In this document: positions 7,783-16,022 of the stretch, piece by piece
Numbering within the stretch: the stretch's first letter is position 1
How the letters are laid out: the number at the start of each line of letters is the position of its first letter
DNA from: Fimenecus sp964614605
GTDB taxonomy: Bacteria > Bacillota > Clostridia > Oscillospirales > Acutalibacteraceae
Direction of reading: 5' to 3'
Assembly: GCA_964614605.1 (NCBI GenBank)
Contig: CAZTLU010000009.1
Span: 1 to 34,583, forward strand
Length of the DNA stretch: 34,583 bases
The notes under the pieces: generated by a model
The model's database searches: none
Seen by the model: the letters and a program-made list of their open reading frames with translations, nothing else
What the model was told of the DNA's origin: nothing
Translations under genes and position numbers: made by a program

Positions 7783-9112
7783 CGAAAATAATAACGAAGT
7801 ACTTTCCTTTGAGGAGCTTCGTAAAAAGTTGGATATGGACGAAGCCTCAACAACGGAAAAAACAGAAAATAACGTCTTTTCAGAACTTGCTGATGATATT
7901 CTTTCAGTTGAAGAAAAGAAAAATGAAATAAATCCTTCTGCCAAGGATGATATTGTTTCACAAATTGAGAAAAAATTAAGTGAAACTGAAAGTGATGAGC
8001 CTGTCGAGTTTACTGAAAACGGCAAAACCTTTGTTGACATCACATCACAGTATGTGAAAAGAGATACTACTGAAGTTCGGGGCGAGAATACCGTAGTAGT
8101 AACACAAAAGAAAAAGGTAAGAACCTTTAACGAGATTTTTTCCGATTTCTTTAAAGGCTTTATTCCTCTCAAAAAAGACAGCACAAAAGAAAAAATTCGT
8201 AAAATTGTCATGGATGTTTCAATAATTGCTATTATTGGTTGTTGCTTTGCTTTTGTTGAGCTTTACCGTGAATGGCAGCTTCAGCTTGACCAGCAAGAAG
8301 ATTTGAGCAATAAGATTGTTAAAACCGACAATATGGACGATAACCAGTATGTTGAGGCTTGGGAAGAGCTTTTCGCACAGTACCCCGATATTACATTCCC
8401 TGACGGAATGAATCTTAAGTATTCATATTTGTATGCAGTTAATCAGGATTTGGTTGGCTGGCTTAAAATCGATAACACCAACCTTGATGTTCAGGTGGTA
8501 CAGAGTGATGATAATGATTATTATTTAAGACGCGATTTCTATCAGAATTCAAGCCGTTACGGTTGCCCTTATCTTGATTTCAAGAATGACCCCAAATATC
8601 TTGATGATAACACGGTTATTTATGGTCACCATATGACCGACGGTCTGATGTTCTCAAATCTTGATAAATACAGAACATTGGAAGGTTATAAGGAATCGCC
8701 CATAATCGAATACAGTACACTTTATGATACATATTATTTTAAAATTTTTGCAGCATTCGTAACCAATTCAGATGTTGAAGATGATGACAATTATATGTTC
8801 AATATTATGGTAACGGATTTCAGTACTGACGAGAAATTTACAAGCTTTGTTGAAGAGGCAAAGAAACGCAGTATCATCAATACAGGGGTTTCTGTTCAGC
8901 CTGATGACAAGCTTATTACCCTTGTTACCTGTACTTATGATTTTGACGATGCAAGACTAATTATAATGGGCAGACTTCTTCGCGAAAACGAAGAGCCGAC
9001 CGTTGATACAAGTATGGCATCGCTTAATACTTCGCCTAAATATCCGCAGGCGTGGTATGATGCAAATAATATGGAAAATCCTTATAAGGATGATGAGGAT
9101 TGGACTCCGTAA
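7775..9112 (+). CDS. srtB: Class B sortase with long acidic cytoplasmic N-terminus
   Basis: This is the second sortase, overlapping the first by 8 bp and served by an AGGAGG ribosome binding site inside it. It differs by an unusually long Glu/Asp/Lys-rich N-terminal region (1-145) predicted to be cytoplasmic, before a transmembrane helix (about 146-163). The sortase domain (about 215-405) has catalytic His285 (IYGHHM), Cys386 (TLVTC) and Arg394 (DARLIIMGR), plus SSRYGCPYLDFKND. Its end (PKYPQAWYDANNMENPYKDDEDW) matches the tail of the first sortase, so the two are probably paralogues by duplication. The role of the N-terminal region is unknown; no named domain is apparent. Confidence 0.88.
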   Translation: MNNENNNEVLSFEELRKKLDMDEASTTEKTENNVFSELADDILSVEEKKNEINPSAKDDIVSQIEKKLSETESDEPVEFTENGKTFVDITSQYVKRDTTEVRGENTVVVTQKKKVRTFNEIFSDFFKGFIPLKKDSTKEKIRKIVMDVSIIAIIGCCFAFVELYREWQLQLDQQEDLSNKIVKTDNMDDNQYVEAWEELFAQYPDITFPDGMNLKYSYLYAVNQDLVGWLKIDNTNLDVQVVQSDDNDYYLRRDFYQNSSRYGCPYLDFKNDPKYLDDNTVIYGHHMTDGLMFSNLDKYRTLEGYKESPIIEYSTLYDTYYFKIFAAFVTNSDVEDDDNYMFNIMVTDFSTDEKFTSFVEEAKKRSIINTGVSVQPDDKLITLVTCTYDFDDARLIIMGRLLRENEEPTVDTSMASLNTSPKYPQAWYDANNMENPYKDDEDWTP

Positions 9113-9155
9113 GCGGATTATCTTATAAATGGGAAAAAAAGAGAGGTTTTATTAA

Positions 9156-11303
9156 ATGAAGGTAAGATTACTGTCGCTTAATATTGATAAAAGTATGTCC
9201 TTCACTCGTTTTCAGGCAAGGGTTGTAAGCAGTATTAAGCCATATGCAGTAGCAGACAGTTCATTCGAGAATGCTGAAAATATGCGCGACTTCTTCGGTC
9301 TTTTGCAGGATGCACTCGAAAATGACGAGCTTATTGTTACCGCGGTTGATGTAAAGCATTACGCAATGCTTAAAAATGCGTTTATTCAGGCTTTTGAAAC
9401 TGATGTAATTTACGACCCGTCAGTACTTAATATGCTTGAAAGTAATGACGAAATGGATGACGAAACAAGAAAACAGTTTTCAGAATTCCCCGAGCCCGCA
9501 ACAGTATTTCTTTCAAAAGACGGCTTATATTCAGGCTTTGGTATTGAAAACGGAAGTCAGTTTGTTCTGTTTTTACCTATTGATAATGAGAGAATTAACC
9601 ATATTCTTCGTAATGGTGCAGTGCCATTTCTTGCGCAAAATATTAAAACCTCTGAAGTTCAAAACTATATTAGTGCCGCAAAGCAGTTTGGCGACGCAAA
9701 GGTAAGTAAAGCAGTTGAACGCCTTATGGAGTCTGGCTCTGTTGTTGCAATCAACGGCACACCCAACGCTGAAATCCTTAAAAGTTGTGGCGATAATACT
9801 GAAAATTTTGACAATGTATTTATTTTTACTCCTCATGTTGAGGATAAGGGCGATGTTAACGCTACCGAATACGCGGCACAGCTTGCCAAGGTAAGCCTTG
9901 ATTTATCTGCTGCAAATATCGGTGCTTCTATCAGCGAGATTTATGATTCCGGCGAGGCAAGATATATTTGCATTGCAGTTGCGAATAACGAATCTGCGGT
10001 TGTAAGAAAGCTTTATATGAGTGACGGTGAAACCGAATATGCTTTCATTGAAAGTGCCGCACTTGAGCTTATTGAGCTTATCGGCGAAAAAGCCGCCGGA
10101 CTTCGCAGTGTAGGTATTGAAATTTCCGAAGCAAGTAATCAGATTTCTGACGACGATAAAAAGCCTGCAGGTAAAAAGCCGGTTGCCATTATGGCTATAA
10201 TTCTTGGCATAATTATTCTTCTTTGTGCTGTGCTTGGAATTGTTTATAAAATGCAGGGCGAAAACGGACCTTTGGCGGCAGTAGTTGACGGTATTTTCGG
10301 TAAAGAAACAACAACCACTACTACCACAACCACAACTACTGAACCTACTACCGAAGCAGAACCCGAAGTTATTGAGAAAAAGCTCTCCGATTTTATTACC
10401 GCTGACCTTATTGCTTTGGAAAAAGCAAGAGCAGAGGCGGCAACTGAAGAAGCTTCAACTGATGAAGAATCCGCAAGTGAAGAGGTTGAGGTTCAGGTTG
10501 ATAAAGGTGCACCCGAAACTATGAATATCAACGGTCAGGTTATTGAAGCAAAAGAAGCTCTTGCCAGACTTGTAATGACAGAAATGGGCGAAGGCTATGA
10601 TATTGAAGCTATCAAGGCTCAGACAGTTGTAATTTATACATACCTTAAATATCGTGACACTGATTTTACAATTGACGGTGTTGAAATCAGCGATACCTAC
10701 AATGAAGAAGTAAAATCGGCAGTTGACAGCGTTTTCGGTCAGTATCTTACATATAAAGACGAAGTTGCATTGACTCCTTATTTCGCGATTGCAGCAAGAA
10801 AAACAACTGACTCTGAAAATGTATTTTCTCAAAGCTATCCATACCTTAAGAGTGTAGAAGCAGACGGCAATCCCGATTCGCTTCATAAGAATTACAAAAT
10901 TGAGAAAACATATTCTGCAGGTGAGGTTAAAGGCTTACTTCTTGAGAAAAACAGTGAATTTGCATTAACTGATGACCCGGCACTTTGGATTATCGTCAAT
11001 GAGCAGGATGCTTCAATATCTTCAAGCATCGGATATGTTACAAAGGTAACTGTTGGTGGAATTGAAATGACAGGTATTGAGCTTCGTGAGCTTTTAGGTG
11101 CAGATGTACTTGCTTCTCATTGCTTCACAGTTTCTTATGACGAAGCGGCGGCTGAATTCATTGTTACAACATATGGTAGCGGTTATGGTGTCGGTATGAG
11201 CCAGACGGGTGCAAACTCATTGGCTGCTGACGGTGTAAGCTATAAGAAAATTCTTTCAACATATTACAATGGTACAACACTTACCGAGGAGGAACAGGTA
11301 TGA
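9156..11303 (+). CDS. Transmembrane protein: CinA-like cytoplasmic region fused to extracellular SpoIID/LytB domain
   Basis: The 715 residues divide into three parts. Residues 1-160 resemble the MoCF domain of CinA (a PEPATVFLSKDGLYSGFGIE then VLFLPIDNERIN pattern). Residues 175-312 resemble CinA-C (ANIGASIS, then ARYICIAVAN, then AALELIELI). A single transmembrane helix (about 342-364) and a Thr-rich linker (about 385-400) follow. The last 260 residues are a SpoIID-type lytic transglycosylase domain: TEMGEGYDIEAIKAQTVV with the expected catalytic Glu475, SYPYLKSVEADG, and GYGVGMSQTGANSLAADG near the end. The CinA catalytic motifs are missing, as is the usual SpoIID HSSSGG-like motif. Start ATG has AGAGAGG upstream; its end overlaps galE as ATGA. 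The SpoIID call is firm; the CinA relationship is my own alignment by eye. Confidence 0.82.
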   Translation: MKVRLLSLNIDKSMSFTRFQARVVSSIKPYAVADSSFENAENMRDFFGLLQDALENDELIVTAVDVKHYAMLKNAFIQAFETDVIYDPSVLNMLESNDEMDDETRKQFSEFPEPATVFLSKDGLYSGFGIENGSQFVLFLPIDNERINHILRNGAVPFLAQNIKTSEVQNYISAAKQFGDAKVSKAVERLMESGSVVAINGTPNAEILKSCGDNTENFDNVFIFTPHVEDKGDVNATEYAAQLAKVSLDLSAANIGASISEIYDSGEARYICIAVANNESAVVRKLYMSDGETEYAFIESAALELIELIGEKAAGLRSVGIEISEASNQISDDDKKPAGKKPVAIMAIILGIIILLCAVLGIVYKMQGENGPLAAVVDGIFGKETTTTTTTTTTTEPTTEAEPEVIEKKLSDFITADLIALEKARAEAATEEASTDEESASEEVEVQVDKGAPETMNINGQVIEAKEALARLVMTEMGEGYDIEAIKAQTVVIYTYLKYRDTDFTIDGVEISDTYNEEVKSAVDSVFGQYLTYKDEVALTPYFAIAARKTTDSENVFSQSYPYLKSVEADGNPDSLHKNYKIEKTYSAGEVKGLLLEKNSEFALTDDPALWIIVNEQDASISSSIGYVTKVTVGGIEMTGIELRELLGADVLASHCFTVSYDEAAAEFIVTTYGSGYGVGMSQTGANSLAADGVSYKKILSTYYNGTTLTEEEQV
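10308..10340 (+). repeat. ACN-codon (poly-threonine) simple repeat
   Basis: A run of about eleven ACA/ACC/ACT codons encodes the poly-Thr linker between membrane helix and SpoIID domain. It is a likely site of length variation between strains. Confidence 0.8.
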
Positions 11304-12319
11304 AAATATTAGTAACCGGTGGCGCAGGCTTCATTGGCTCTCACACTTGCGTTGAACTTCTTAATGCTGGCTATGAAATCGTTGTAGTTGATAATCTTTA
11401 CAACTCAAGCGAAAAATCTCTTGACAGAGTTCGTGAGCTTACAGGCAAGGATTTCCAATTCTATCCCTTTGATATTCGCGATAAAGAGAATATGCGCAAA
11501 ATTTTTGAAGACCATAAGATTGACGCTTGCATTCACTTTGCAGGACTTAAGGCTGTTGGCGAGAGTGTAAGAAAGCCACTTGAGTATTACGATAACAATA
11601 TTGGGGGAACAATTGCTCTTTGCGAGGTTATGCGCGAATATGGTTGCAAGAAAATAGTTTTCAGCTCTTCTGCAACAGTTTACGGTAGCAGCAATATTTC
11701 ACCTCTTAAAGAGGATATGAAAACCGGTGGTACAACAAATCCTTACGGCACAACCAAATATATGATTGAGATTATTCTCGAGGATTTCCATAAGGGCGAT
11801 AGTGAATGGGGTGTTACACTTCTTCGTTATTTCAACCCCATCGGTGCTCATAAGAGTGGCAGAATCGGTGAAAATCCCAACGGAATCCCCAATAACCTTA
11901 TGCCATATATTACACAGGTTGCAATCGGCAAATTGCCTTATCTCAATGTTTTTGGTGACGATTATGATACTCCCGACGGCACCGGTGTAAGAGATTATAT
12001 TCATGTTGTTGACTTGGCGCTCGGTCATGTTAAGGCAGTTGACAAGCTTCTTAAAGACGAGCCTGCAGTTAATGTTTATAATCTTGGCACAGGCAACGGA
12101 TACAGCGTTCTTGATATTGTTAAAGCATTTGAACAGGCTTCGGGTCAGAAGATTGAATATAAGATTGCTCCTCGTCGTCCCGGCGACCTTGATGTTTGCT
12201 ATTCAGATGCAACAAAGGCATTCAATGAATTGGGCTGGAAGGCTGAACGCGGACTTCTCGAAATGTGTGAGGATTCTTGGCGTTGGCAAAGCGGAAATCC
12301 CAACGGATTTGATGATTGA
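11300..12319 (+). CDS. galE: UDP-glucose 4-epimerase
   Basis: GalE interconverts UDP-glucose and UDP-galactose, for galactose use or, as this context suggests, for envelope glycan precursors. This is an extended short-chain dehydrogenase with the Rossmann motif GGAGFIGS (7-14), the catalytic serine in FSSSATVYG (121-129), and Tyr149/Lys153 (YGTTK). LRYFNPIGAH, GVRDYIHVVDLA and YNLGTGNGYSV are GalE landmarks. At 339 residues it is full length. The start overlaps the preceding stop (ATGA), indicating translational coupling to the CinA-like/SpoIID gene. No other Leloir genes are nearby. Confidence 0.95.
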   Translation: MKILVTGGAGFIGSHTCVELLNAGYEIVVVDNLYNSSEKSLDRVRELTGKDFQFYPFDIRDKENMRKIFEDHKIDACIHFAGLKAVGESVRKPLEYYDNNIGGTIALCEVMREYGCKKIVFSSSATVYGSSNISPLKEDMKTGGTTNPYGTTKYMIEIILEDFHKGDSEWGVTLLRYFNPIGAHKSGRIGENPNGIPNNLMPYITQVAIGKLPYLNVFGDDYDTPDGTGVRDYIHVVDLALGHVKAVDKLLKDEPAVNVYNLGTGNGYSVLDIVKAFEQASGQKIEYKIAPRRPGDLDVCYSDATKAFNELGWKAERGLLEMCEDSWRWQSGNPNGFDD

Positions 12320-12328
12320 TATTAACCT

Positions 12329-12922
12329 ATGCGAGTATTTGATTTCGACAACACAATTTACGACGGCGAAAGCATAATGGATATCTTCCTTTACTTTTTA
12401 AAGAAAGATACCAAAACGATTCTCAAATTCGCGCCTAAATTTATCAAGGATTTTATAAGATATAAATTTGATAAAATTACTGTTGATGAGGCAATGGCAA
12501 GCTACGGTAAAGCCTTTAAGGACTACTGTGAAAAAGTAGAAGACATTTACGGTGATTTTGAAACATTCTGGGATTTAAACCAAACGAAACTTAAACAGTT
12601 TTATTTTGATATTCAAGATGAAAACGATATTGTCGTGTCGGGGTGCCCGTATTGTCTTTTGAAGATTATTTGCGAGCGAATAGGCATAAAGTATTACATA
12701 GGTTCTGATATTGACCCCATTAAAGGCGAAATTAACAGAATCTGTTATAAAGACAAAAAAATTGATGCATTTCGTGAGGTTTACGGTGATGTAGTAATCG
12801 ACGAATTCTACACCGATTCAATGGCGGATAAGCCAATGATGGATATTTCGCGTAATGTGTTTATGGTCAAGGGTGACAAAATCACTCAAATAAAAAAAGA
12901 CGGTAATCCCGTCAATATATAG
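12329..12922 (+). CDS. HAD-superfamily phosphatase (subfamily IB, phosphoserine-phosphatase-like)
   Basis: This 197-residue protein is a predicted phosphomonoesterase. HAD motif I is at the extreme N-terminus (FDFDNT, Asp5 nucleophile and Asp7), followed by a helical cap (about 20-85). Motif II is in VVSGCPYCL, a lysine lies near DKKIDAF, and motif IV is DEFYTDSMADKPMM. The substrate cannot be read from sequence; the position after galE hints at a sugar phosphate or lipid phosphate. It begins 9 bp after galE with a weak ribosome binding site, so it probably depends on galE translation. It ends 8 bp before the RNase P RNA. Confidence 0.85.
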   Translation: MRVFDFDNTIYDGESIMDIFLYFLKKDTKTILKFAPKFIKDFIRYKFDKITVDEAMASYGKAFKDYCEKVEDIYGDFETFWDLNQTKLKQFYFDIQDENDIVVSGCPYCLLKIICERIGIKYYIGSDIDPIKGEINRICYKDKKIDAFREVYGDVVIDEFYTDSMADKPMMDISRNVFMVKGDKITQIKKDGNPVNI

Positions 12923-12930
12923 TTTAATAT

Positions 12931-13265
12931 AAGAGTAGGTTGGGCAGTTGCGTAAGTTTAATTTAACTTATGAGGAAAGTCCGAGCATCACACAGCAGGG
13001 TAACGGCTAACGGCCGCCGAGGGTGACCTTAGGGAAAGTGCATAGAAAATTACCGCCGTTTTCAACGGTAAGGGTGGAAAGGTGAGGTAAGAGCTCACCG
13101 GCGTTGCAGAGATGTAACGGCCGAGCAAACCCTACCCGATGCAACATCGACCGAAGTTGTCAGCTGGGCAGATACTTCGACGGATGGCTAAAGGCACATA
13201 GCAATATGTGTCGCAGATAGATAATTGCCTTAAAAGACAGAACTCGGCTTACAGACCTACTCTTA
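12931..13265 (+). ncRNA. rnpB: RNase P RNA (bacterial type A)
   Basis: This is the catalytic RNA of RNase P, which trims tRNA 5' ends. Conserved parts are visible in order: the GAGGAAAGTCCGAGC block near 12972, the AGGGTGGAAAGGTGAGG block near 13070, the GCAAACCCTACCCGATG region near 13125, and ACAGAACTCGGCTTACAGACC at the 3' side. The 5' end (AAGAGTAGGT, 12931-12940) pairs perfectly with the 3' end (ACCTACTCTT, 13255-13264) as helix P1, which fixes the boundaries. No convincing promoter lies in the 8 bp before it, so transcription starts inside the HAD gene or the RNA is cut from the operon transcript. Confidence 0.97.
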
Positions 13266-13280
13266 TTTTAATAAACCTTG

Positions 13281-13310
13281 AAGCCTTGATTTTGATAATC
13301 AAGGCTTTTT
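13281..13310 (+). terminator. Intrinsic terminator after rnpB
   Basis: An 11-bp perfect stem (13281-13291 with 13297-13307, TTGAT loop) runs straight into a T-tract. Confidence 0.85.
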
Positions 13311-13337
13311 AACATATTTTTTTGTTTTCCGTATAAT
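13309..13337 (+). promoter_or_regulatory. Candidate promoter for the small membrane protein and recD2
   Basis: TTAACA at 13309-13314, a 17-nt spacer, and TATAAT at 13332-13337. It overlaps the rnpB terminator's T-tract. The predicted start site falls almost on the ribosome binding site, so the leader would be about 10 nt. Confidence 0.5.
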
Positions 13338-13353
13338 GTGTTGAGGTGATTTT

Positions 13354-13698
13354 ATGCTTGACGCATTTATAGGGTCCGTTTTTGTGGCCCTGATTCTTAT
13401 TGGAACAGTTGCAATTTGTTATCTTATTATGTTAAAATTATTATTGCCTAAAACCAAAACAGATTATTACATATTTATACCACAGAATAAGAATTCTGTG
13501 GGGGTAAGACGGTTGGCATATGGCACAAGAATAAAACTAAATCTTATGGGTGATGACCGACATGGTAAGATTGTTGTGCTGGATTGCGGAATAAATGAGG
13601 CAGAAAAAGAAAATCTTCTTGAAATCTGCAAAGAAAGTAATGGGATTTATCTTGTGCAAAAGGATTTTTTAAAGGACTATTTTGATGGAAGAATTTGA
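13354..13698 (+). CDS. Small single-pass membrane protein, unknown function
   Basis: This 114-residue protein has one N-terminal transmembrane helix (about 5-31, rich in Val/Leu/Ile) and a basic stretch (KTKTD) that should place the roughly 80-residue remainder in the cytoplasm. That part has a short predicted alpha/beta pattern (KIVVLDCGI, then an acidic helix, then GIYLVQKDFL). I recognise no family. The ribosome binding site GAGGTGA is well placed. Its 3' end overlaps the recD2 start by 14 bp, so translation of the two is coupled and a link to recD2 regulation or localisation is possible but unproven. Confidence 0.8.
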   Translation: MLDAFIGSVFVALILIGTVAICYLIMLKLLLPKTKTDYYIFIPQNKNSVGVRRLAYGTRIKLNLMGDDRHGKIVVLDCGINEAEKENLLEICKESNGIYLVQKDFLKDYFDGRI

Positions 13699-15907
13699 AA
13701 ACAAGCTTAAAATAAAAGGTACGGTAACAGATATAACCTTTCGCAATGATGTGAACGGTTATACTGTTTTTGCCGTTGATAAAGGTGACGAAGAACTCAC
13801 GGTTGTTGGCACGGCAGCCGATATTAAAATCGGAGACCGTGTTGAAATTGTGGGCGATTATACATATCATTCTGTTTATGGCAGACAGTTTAAGGCGGAA
13901 TTTTGCAATGCACTTCTGCCCGAAACAGTTGACGACCTTTACCGTTACCTTGCAAGCGGAGTTGTTAAGGGTATCAGAGAATCCACCGCAAGAAAAATTA
14001 TTGATAAATTCGGCGAAAACGCCTTTGACATATTGCAAAATGAACCCCAAAGACTTGCTGAAATCAAAGGTATTTCCAAGGAAAAAGCACTGAAAATCAG
14101 TAAAGAGTATAACCGTCAGTTTTCAACAAGGGCACTCATTATGAATTTGTCACGCTACGGGCTCAAAACAAGTGAGTGCATTGTGGCTTTTGAAAAGCTC
14201 GGTAACGGTGCAGTACAGATGATAGAAGAAAACCCTTATCTTCTCTGTGAGGGTGATGGCAGAATATCCTTTGAACGTGCAGAACAGATTGCCGAAATGT
14301 TACCCAATAAACCCAAACCTCAATATAGAATTGAAGCGGGAATAATCTATGTAATAAGCCATAATTTCCGCAATGGTCACACCTGTGTGCCGCTTGAAAA
14401 GATTTATACTCCATCGGGTGATTTGTTGGGTGAATCCCGTGATAATCTTGAAATAGCAGTTGATAATCTTGCACAGAGCCGAAAAATTATCATTGAAAAA
14501 ATAGGGGAGAGGGATTTTGTTTTTCTTCCCGAGGCTTATCATGCAGAAAAATCAATTTCAAACCGTATGAAAGTTCTGCTTAAATTCCCTCCCGAAAATC
14601 CTATTGATGTTGCAAGACACATTGAAAAACTTGAAAAAAGCGATAATATACAGTATGCCGAAAAACAGAAAGAAGCAATTATAACTGCCGTAAATCGCGG
14701 TGTGCTTATTCTTACAGGTGGTCCCGGAACAGGTAAAACCACAACTTTAAACGGTATTATCAGTATGTTTGAAAAAGACCAACTGGACATTGCCCTCTGT
14801 GCTCCCACAGGCAGAGCCGCGCAACGCATGACCGAGGCTACGGGCAGAACTGCGACTACAATTCACAGACTTTTAGAGGTGGAGTGGGGGAATAACGATA
14901 AACCTGTATTTAAACGAAATCTTCGTAATCCTCTTGATTGTCAGGCTGTAATCGTTGACGAAATGTCAATGGTAGATATTTTCCTTTTTTTAAGTCTTTT
15001 GGATGCTCTTCCATTCGGTTGCCGTCTTGTGATGGTTGGCGACAGTGACCAGCTTCCACCCGTCAGTGCAGGCAATGTTTTAAAGGATTTAATTGACAGC
15101 GAGCTTTTGCCCGTTGTTCAGCTTAACGAGATTTTCCGTCAATCATTAGAGAGCAATATTGTTCGTAATGCACACGCCATAGTTAAGGGTGAAAAAATTG
15201 AAACCGACTATAAAGAGGGCGATTTTTACTTTATGCACCGAAATTTCCCTCTTGATGCAGTACGCACAATCAAAGACCTTTATACAAAAAGATTGCCCGA
15301 TGCTTATGGATTTGACCCCTTGACACAAATTCAGGTGCTTTGCCCATCTAAAAAAGGGGATACCGGCACAATGAATCTCAACAAAGTTCTGCAAGAGGCG
15401 ATTAACCCCGCCTCAAGTGATAAAAATGAATATAATACAGGATACCGACTTTTCAGAGTTGGTGATAAGGTTATGCAAACCCGCAATAATTACAATATTC
15501 ATTGGGAATCCTATGACGATGAGGGTGACGGCATTTTCAACGGCGATATCGGCTTTATTGAGATGATTGATTTGCGCCGCGACGCCATTTTAATCGACTT
15601 TTCAGGTAAACGTGCAACGTATTCAAGAGAACAATTACAAGAAATTGAGCTTGCCTACGCCGTAACTGTACACAAAAGTCAGGGCAGTGAATTTGATGCG
15701 GTAATTATGCCCGTAATATCTGTCAACGACAGACTTTGCTATCGGAATTTGCTTTATACTGCCGTAACAAGAGCAAAAAAGCTGATGATTCTTGTTGGAA
15801 CAACAGGTTGTGTTAACAATATGATTGATAATTGTAAAACACAGTTAAGATATTCAGCTTTAAAGCATTTTTTGCTTGACAACCAAGAAAAGCGTAGTAT
15901 AATGTAA
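13685..15907 (+). CDS. recD2: RecD2-type 5'-3' DNA helicase (SF1B)
   Basis: RecD2 is a stand-alone RecD relative (no RecBC) working in DNA repair and fork maintenance. I start at the ATG at 13685 with AAAGGA upstream; the in-frame TTG one codon earlier is less likely. Domains in order: an N-terminal OB-like region (1-75), tandem helix-hairpin-helix segments (about 90-200), a RecA-like core with Walker A GGPGTGKTTT (345-354) and Walker B VDEMSMVD, GDSDQLPPV (motif III), then a C-terminal UvrD-like part with AYAVTVHKSQGSEFD and LLYTAVTRAKK. The 740-residue length is normal. Its last codons contain a promoter for the thiamine riboswitch. Confidence 0.95.
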   Translation: MEEFENKLKIKGTVTDITFRNDVNGYTVFAVDKGDEELTVVGTAADIKIGDRVEIVGDYTYHSVYGRQFKAEFCNALLPETVDDLYRYLASGVVKGIRESTARKIIDKFGENAFDILQNEPQRLAEIKGISKEKALKISKEYNRQFSTRALIMNLSRYGLKTSECIVAFEKLGNGAVQMIEENPYLLCEGDGRISFERAEQIAEMLPNKPKPQYRIEAGIIYVISHNFRNGHTCVPLEKIYTPSGDLLGESRDNLEIAVDNLAQSRKIIIEKIGERDFVFLPEAYHAEKSISNRMKVLLKFPPENPIDVARHIEKLEKSDNIQYAEKQKEAIITAVNRGVLILTGGPGTGKTTTLNGIISMFEKDQLDIALCAPTGRAAQRMTEATGRTATTIHRLLEVEWGNNDKPVFKRNLRNPLDCQAVIVDEMSMVDIFLFLSLLDALPFGCRLVMVGDSDQLPPVSAGNVLKDLIDSELLPVVQLNEIFRQSLESNIVRNAHAIVKGEKIETDYKEGDFYFMHRNFPLDAVRTIKDLYTKRLPDAYGFDPLTQIQVLCPSKKGDTGTMNLNKVLQEAINPASSDKNEYNTGYRLFRVGDKVMQTRNNYNIHWESYDDEGDGIFNGDIGFIEMIDLRRDAILIDFSGKRATYSREQLQEIELAYAVTVHKSQGSEFDAVIMPVISVNDRLCYRNLLYTAVTRAKKLMILVGTTGCVNNMIDNCKTQLRYSALKHFLLDNQEKRSIM
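15876..15903 (+). promoter_or_regulatory. Promoter for the TPP riboswitch-thiT unit
   Basis: A consensus TTGACA at 15876-15881, a 16-nt spacer and a consensus TATAAT at 15898-15903, lying inside the last codons of recD2. Confidence 0.8.
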
Positions 15908-15925
15908 TCAAGCCAAGTAAATAGT

Positions 15926-16016
15926 GCATGGGTGCTGACGCGAAGTCGGCTGAGATTGAGGCTAATCCGCCTCTGACCATTGAACCTGATACGGATAATG
16001 CCGTCGTAGGAAAGCT
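15926..16016 (+). promoter_or_regulatory. TPP riboswitch (THI element)
   Basis: The aptamer's conserved pieces appear in order: GGGTGC near 15930, GGCTGAGATTGAGGC near 15948-15962, TGACCATTGAACCTGATACG and GGATAATGCCGTCGTAGGAAAG. These form the pyrimidine-binding and pyrophosphate-binding arms of the known thiamine pyrophosphate riboswitch. It is followed by a terminator hairpin and thiT, so TPP binding should shut off thiT transcription. The 60-codon open frame across it (15928-16110) is not a gene. Confidence 0.95.
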
Positions 16017-16022
16017 TTTCAG

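Noticed and set aside
7606..8211. 201-codon minus-strand frame opposite the sortase genes
   Set aside because: Serine/Phe-rich antisense of well-supported coding sequence, with no ribosome binding site or family motif.
10455..10886. 143-codon minus-strand frame inside the SpoIID gene
   Set aside because: Antisense shadow of a conserved domain; Cys/Phe-rich composition unlike a real protein.
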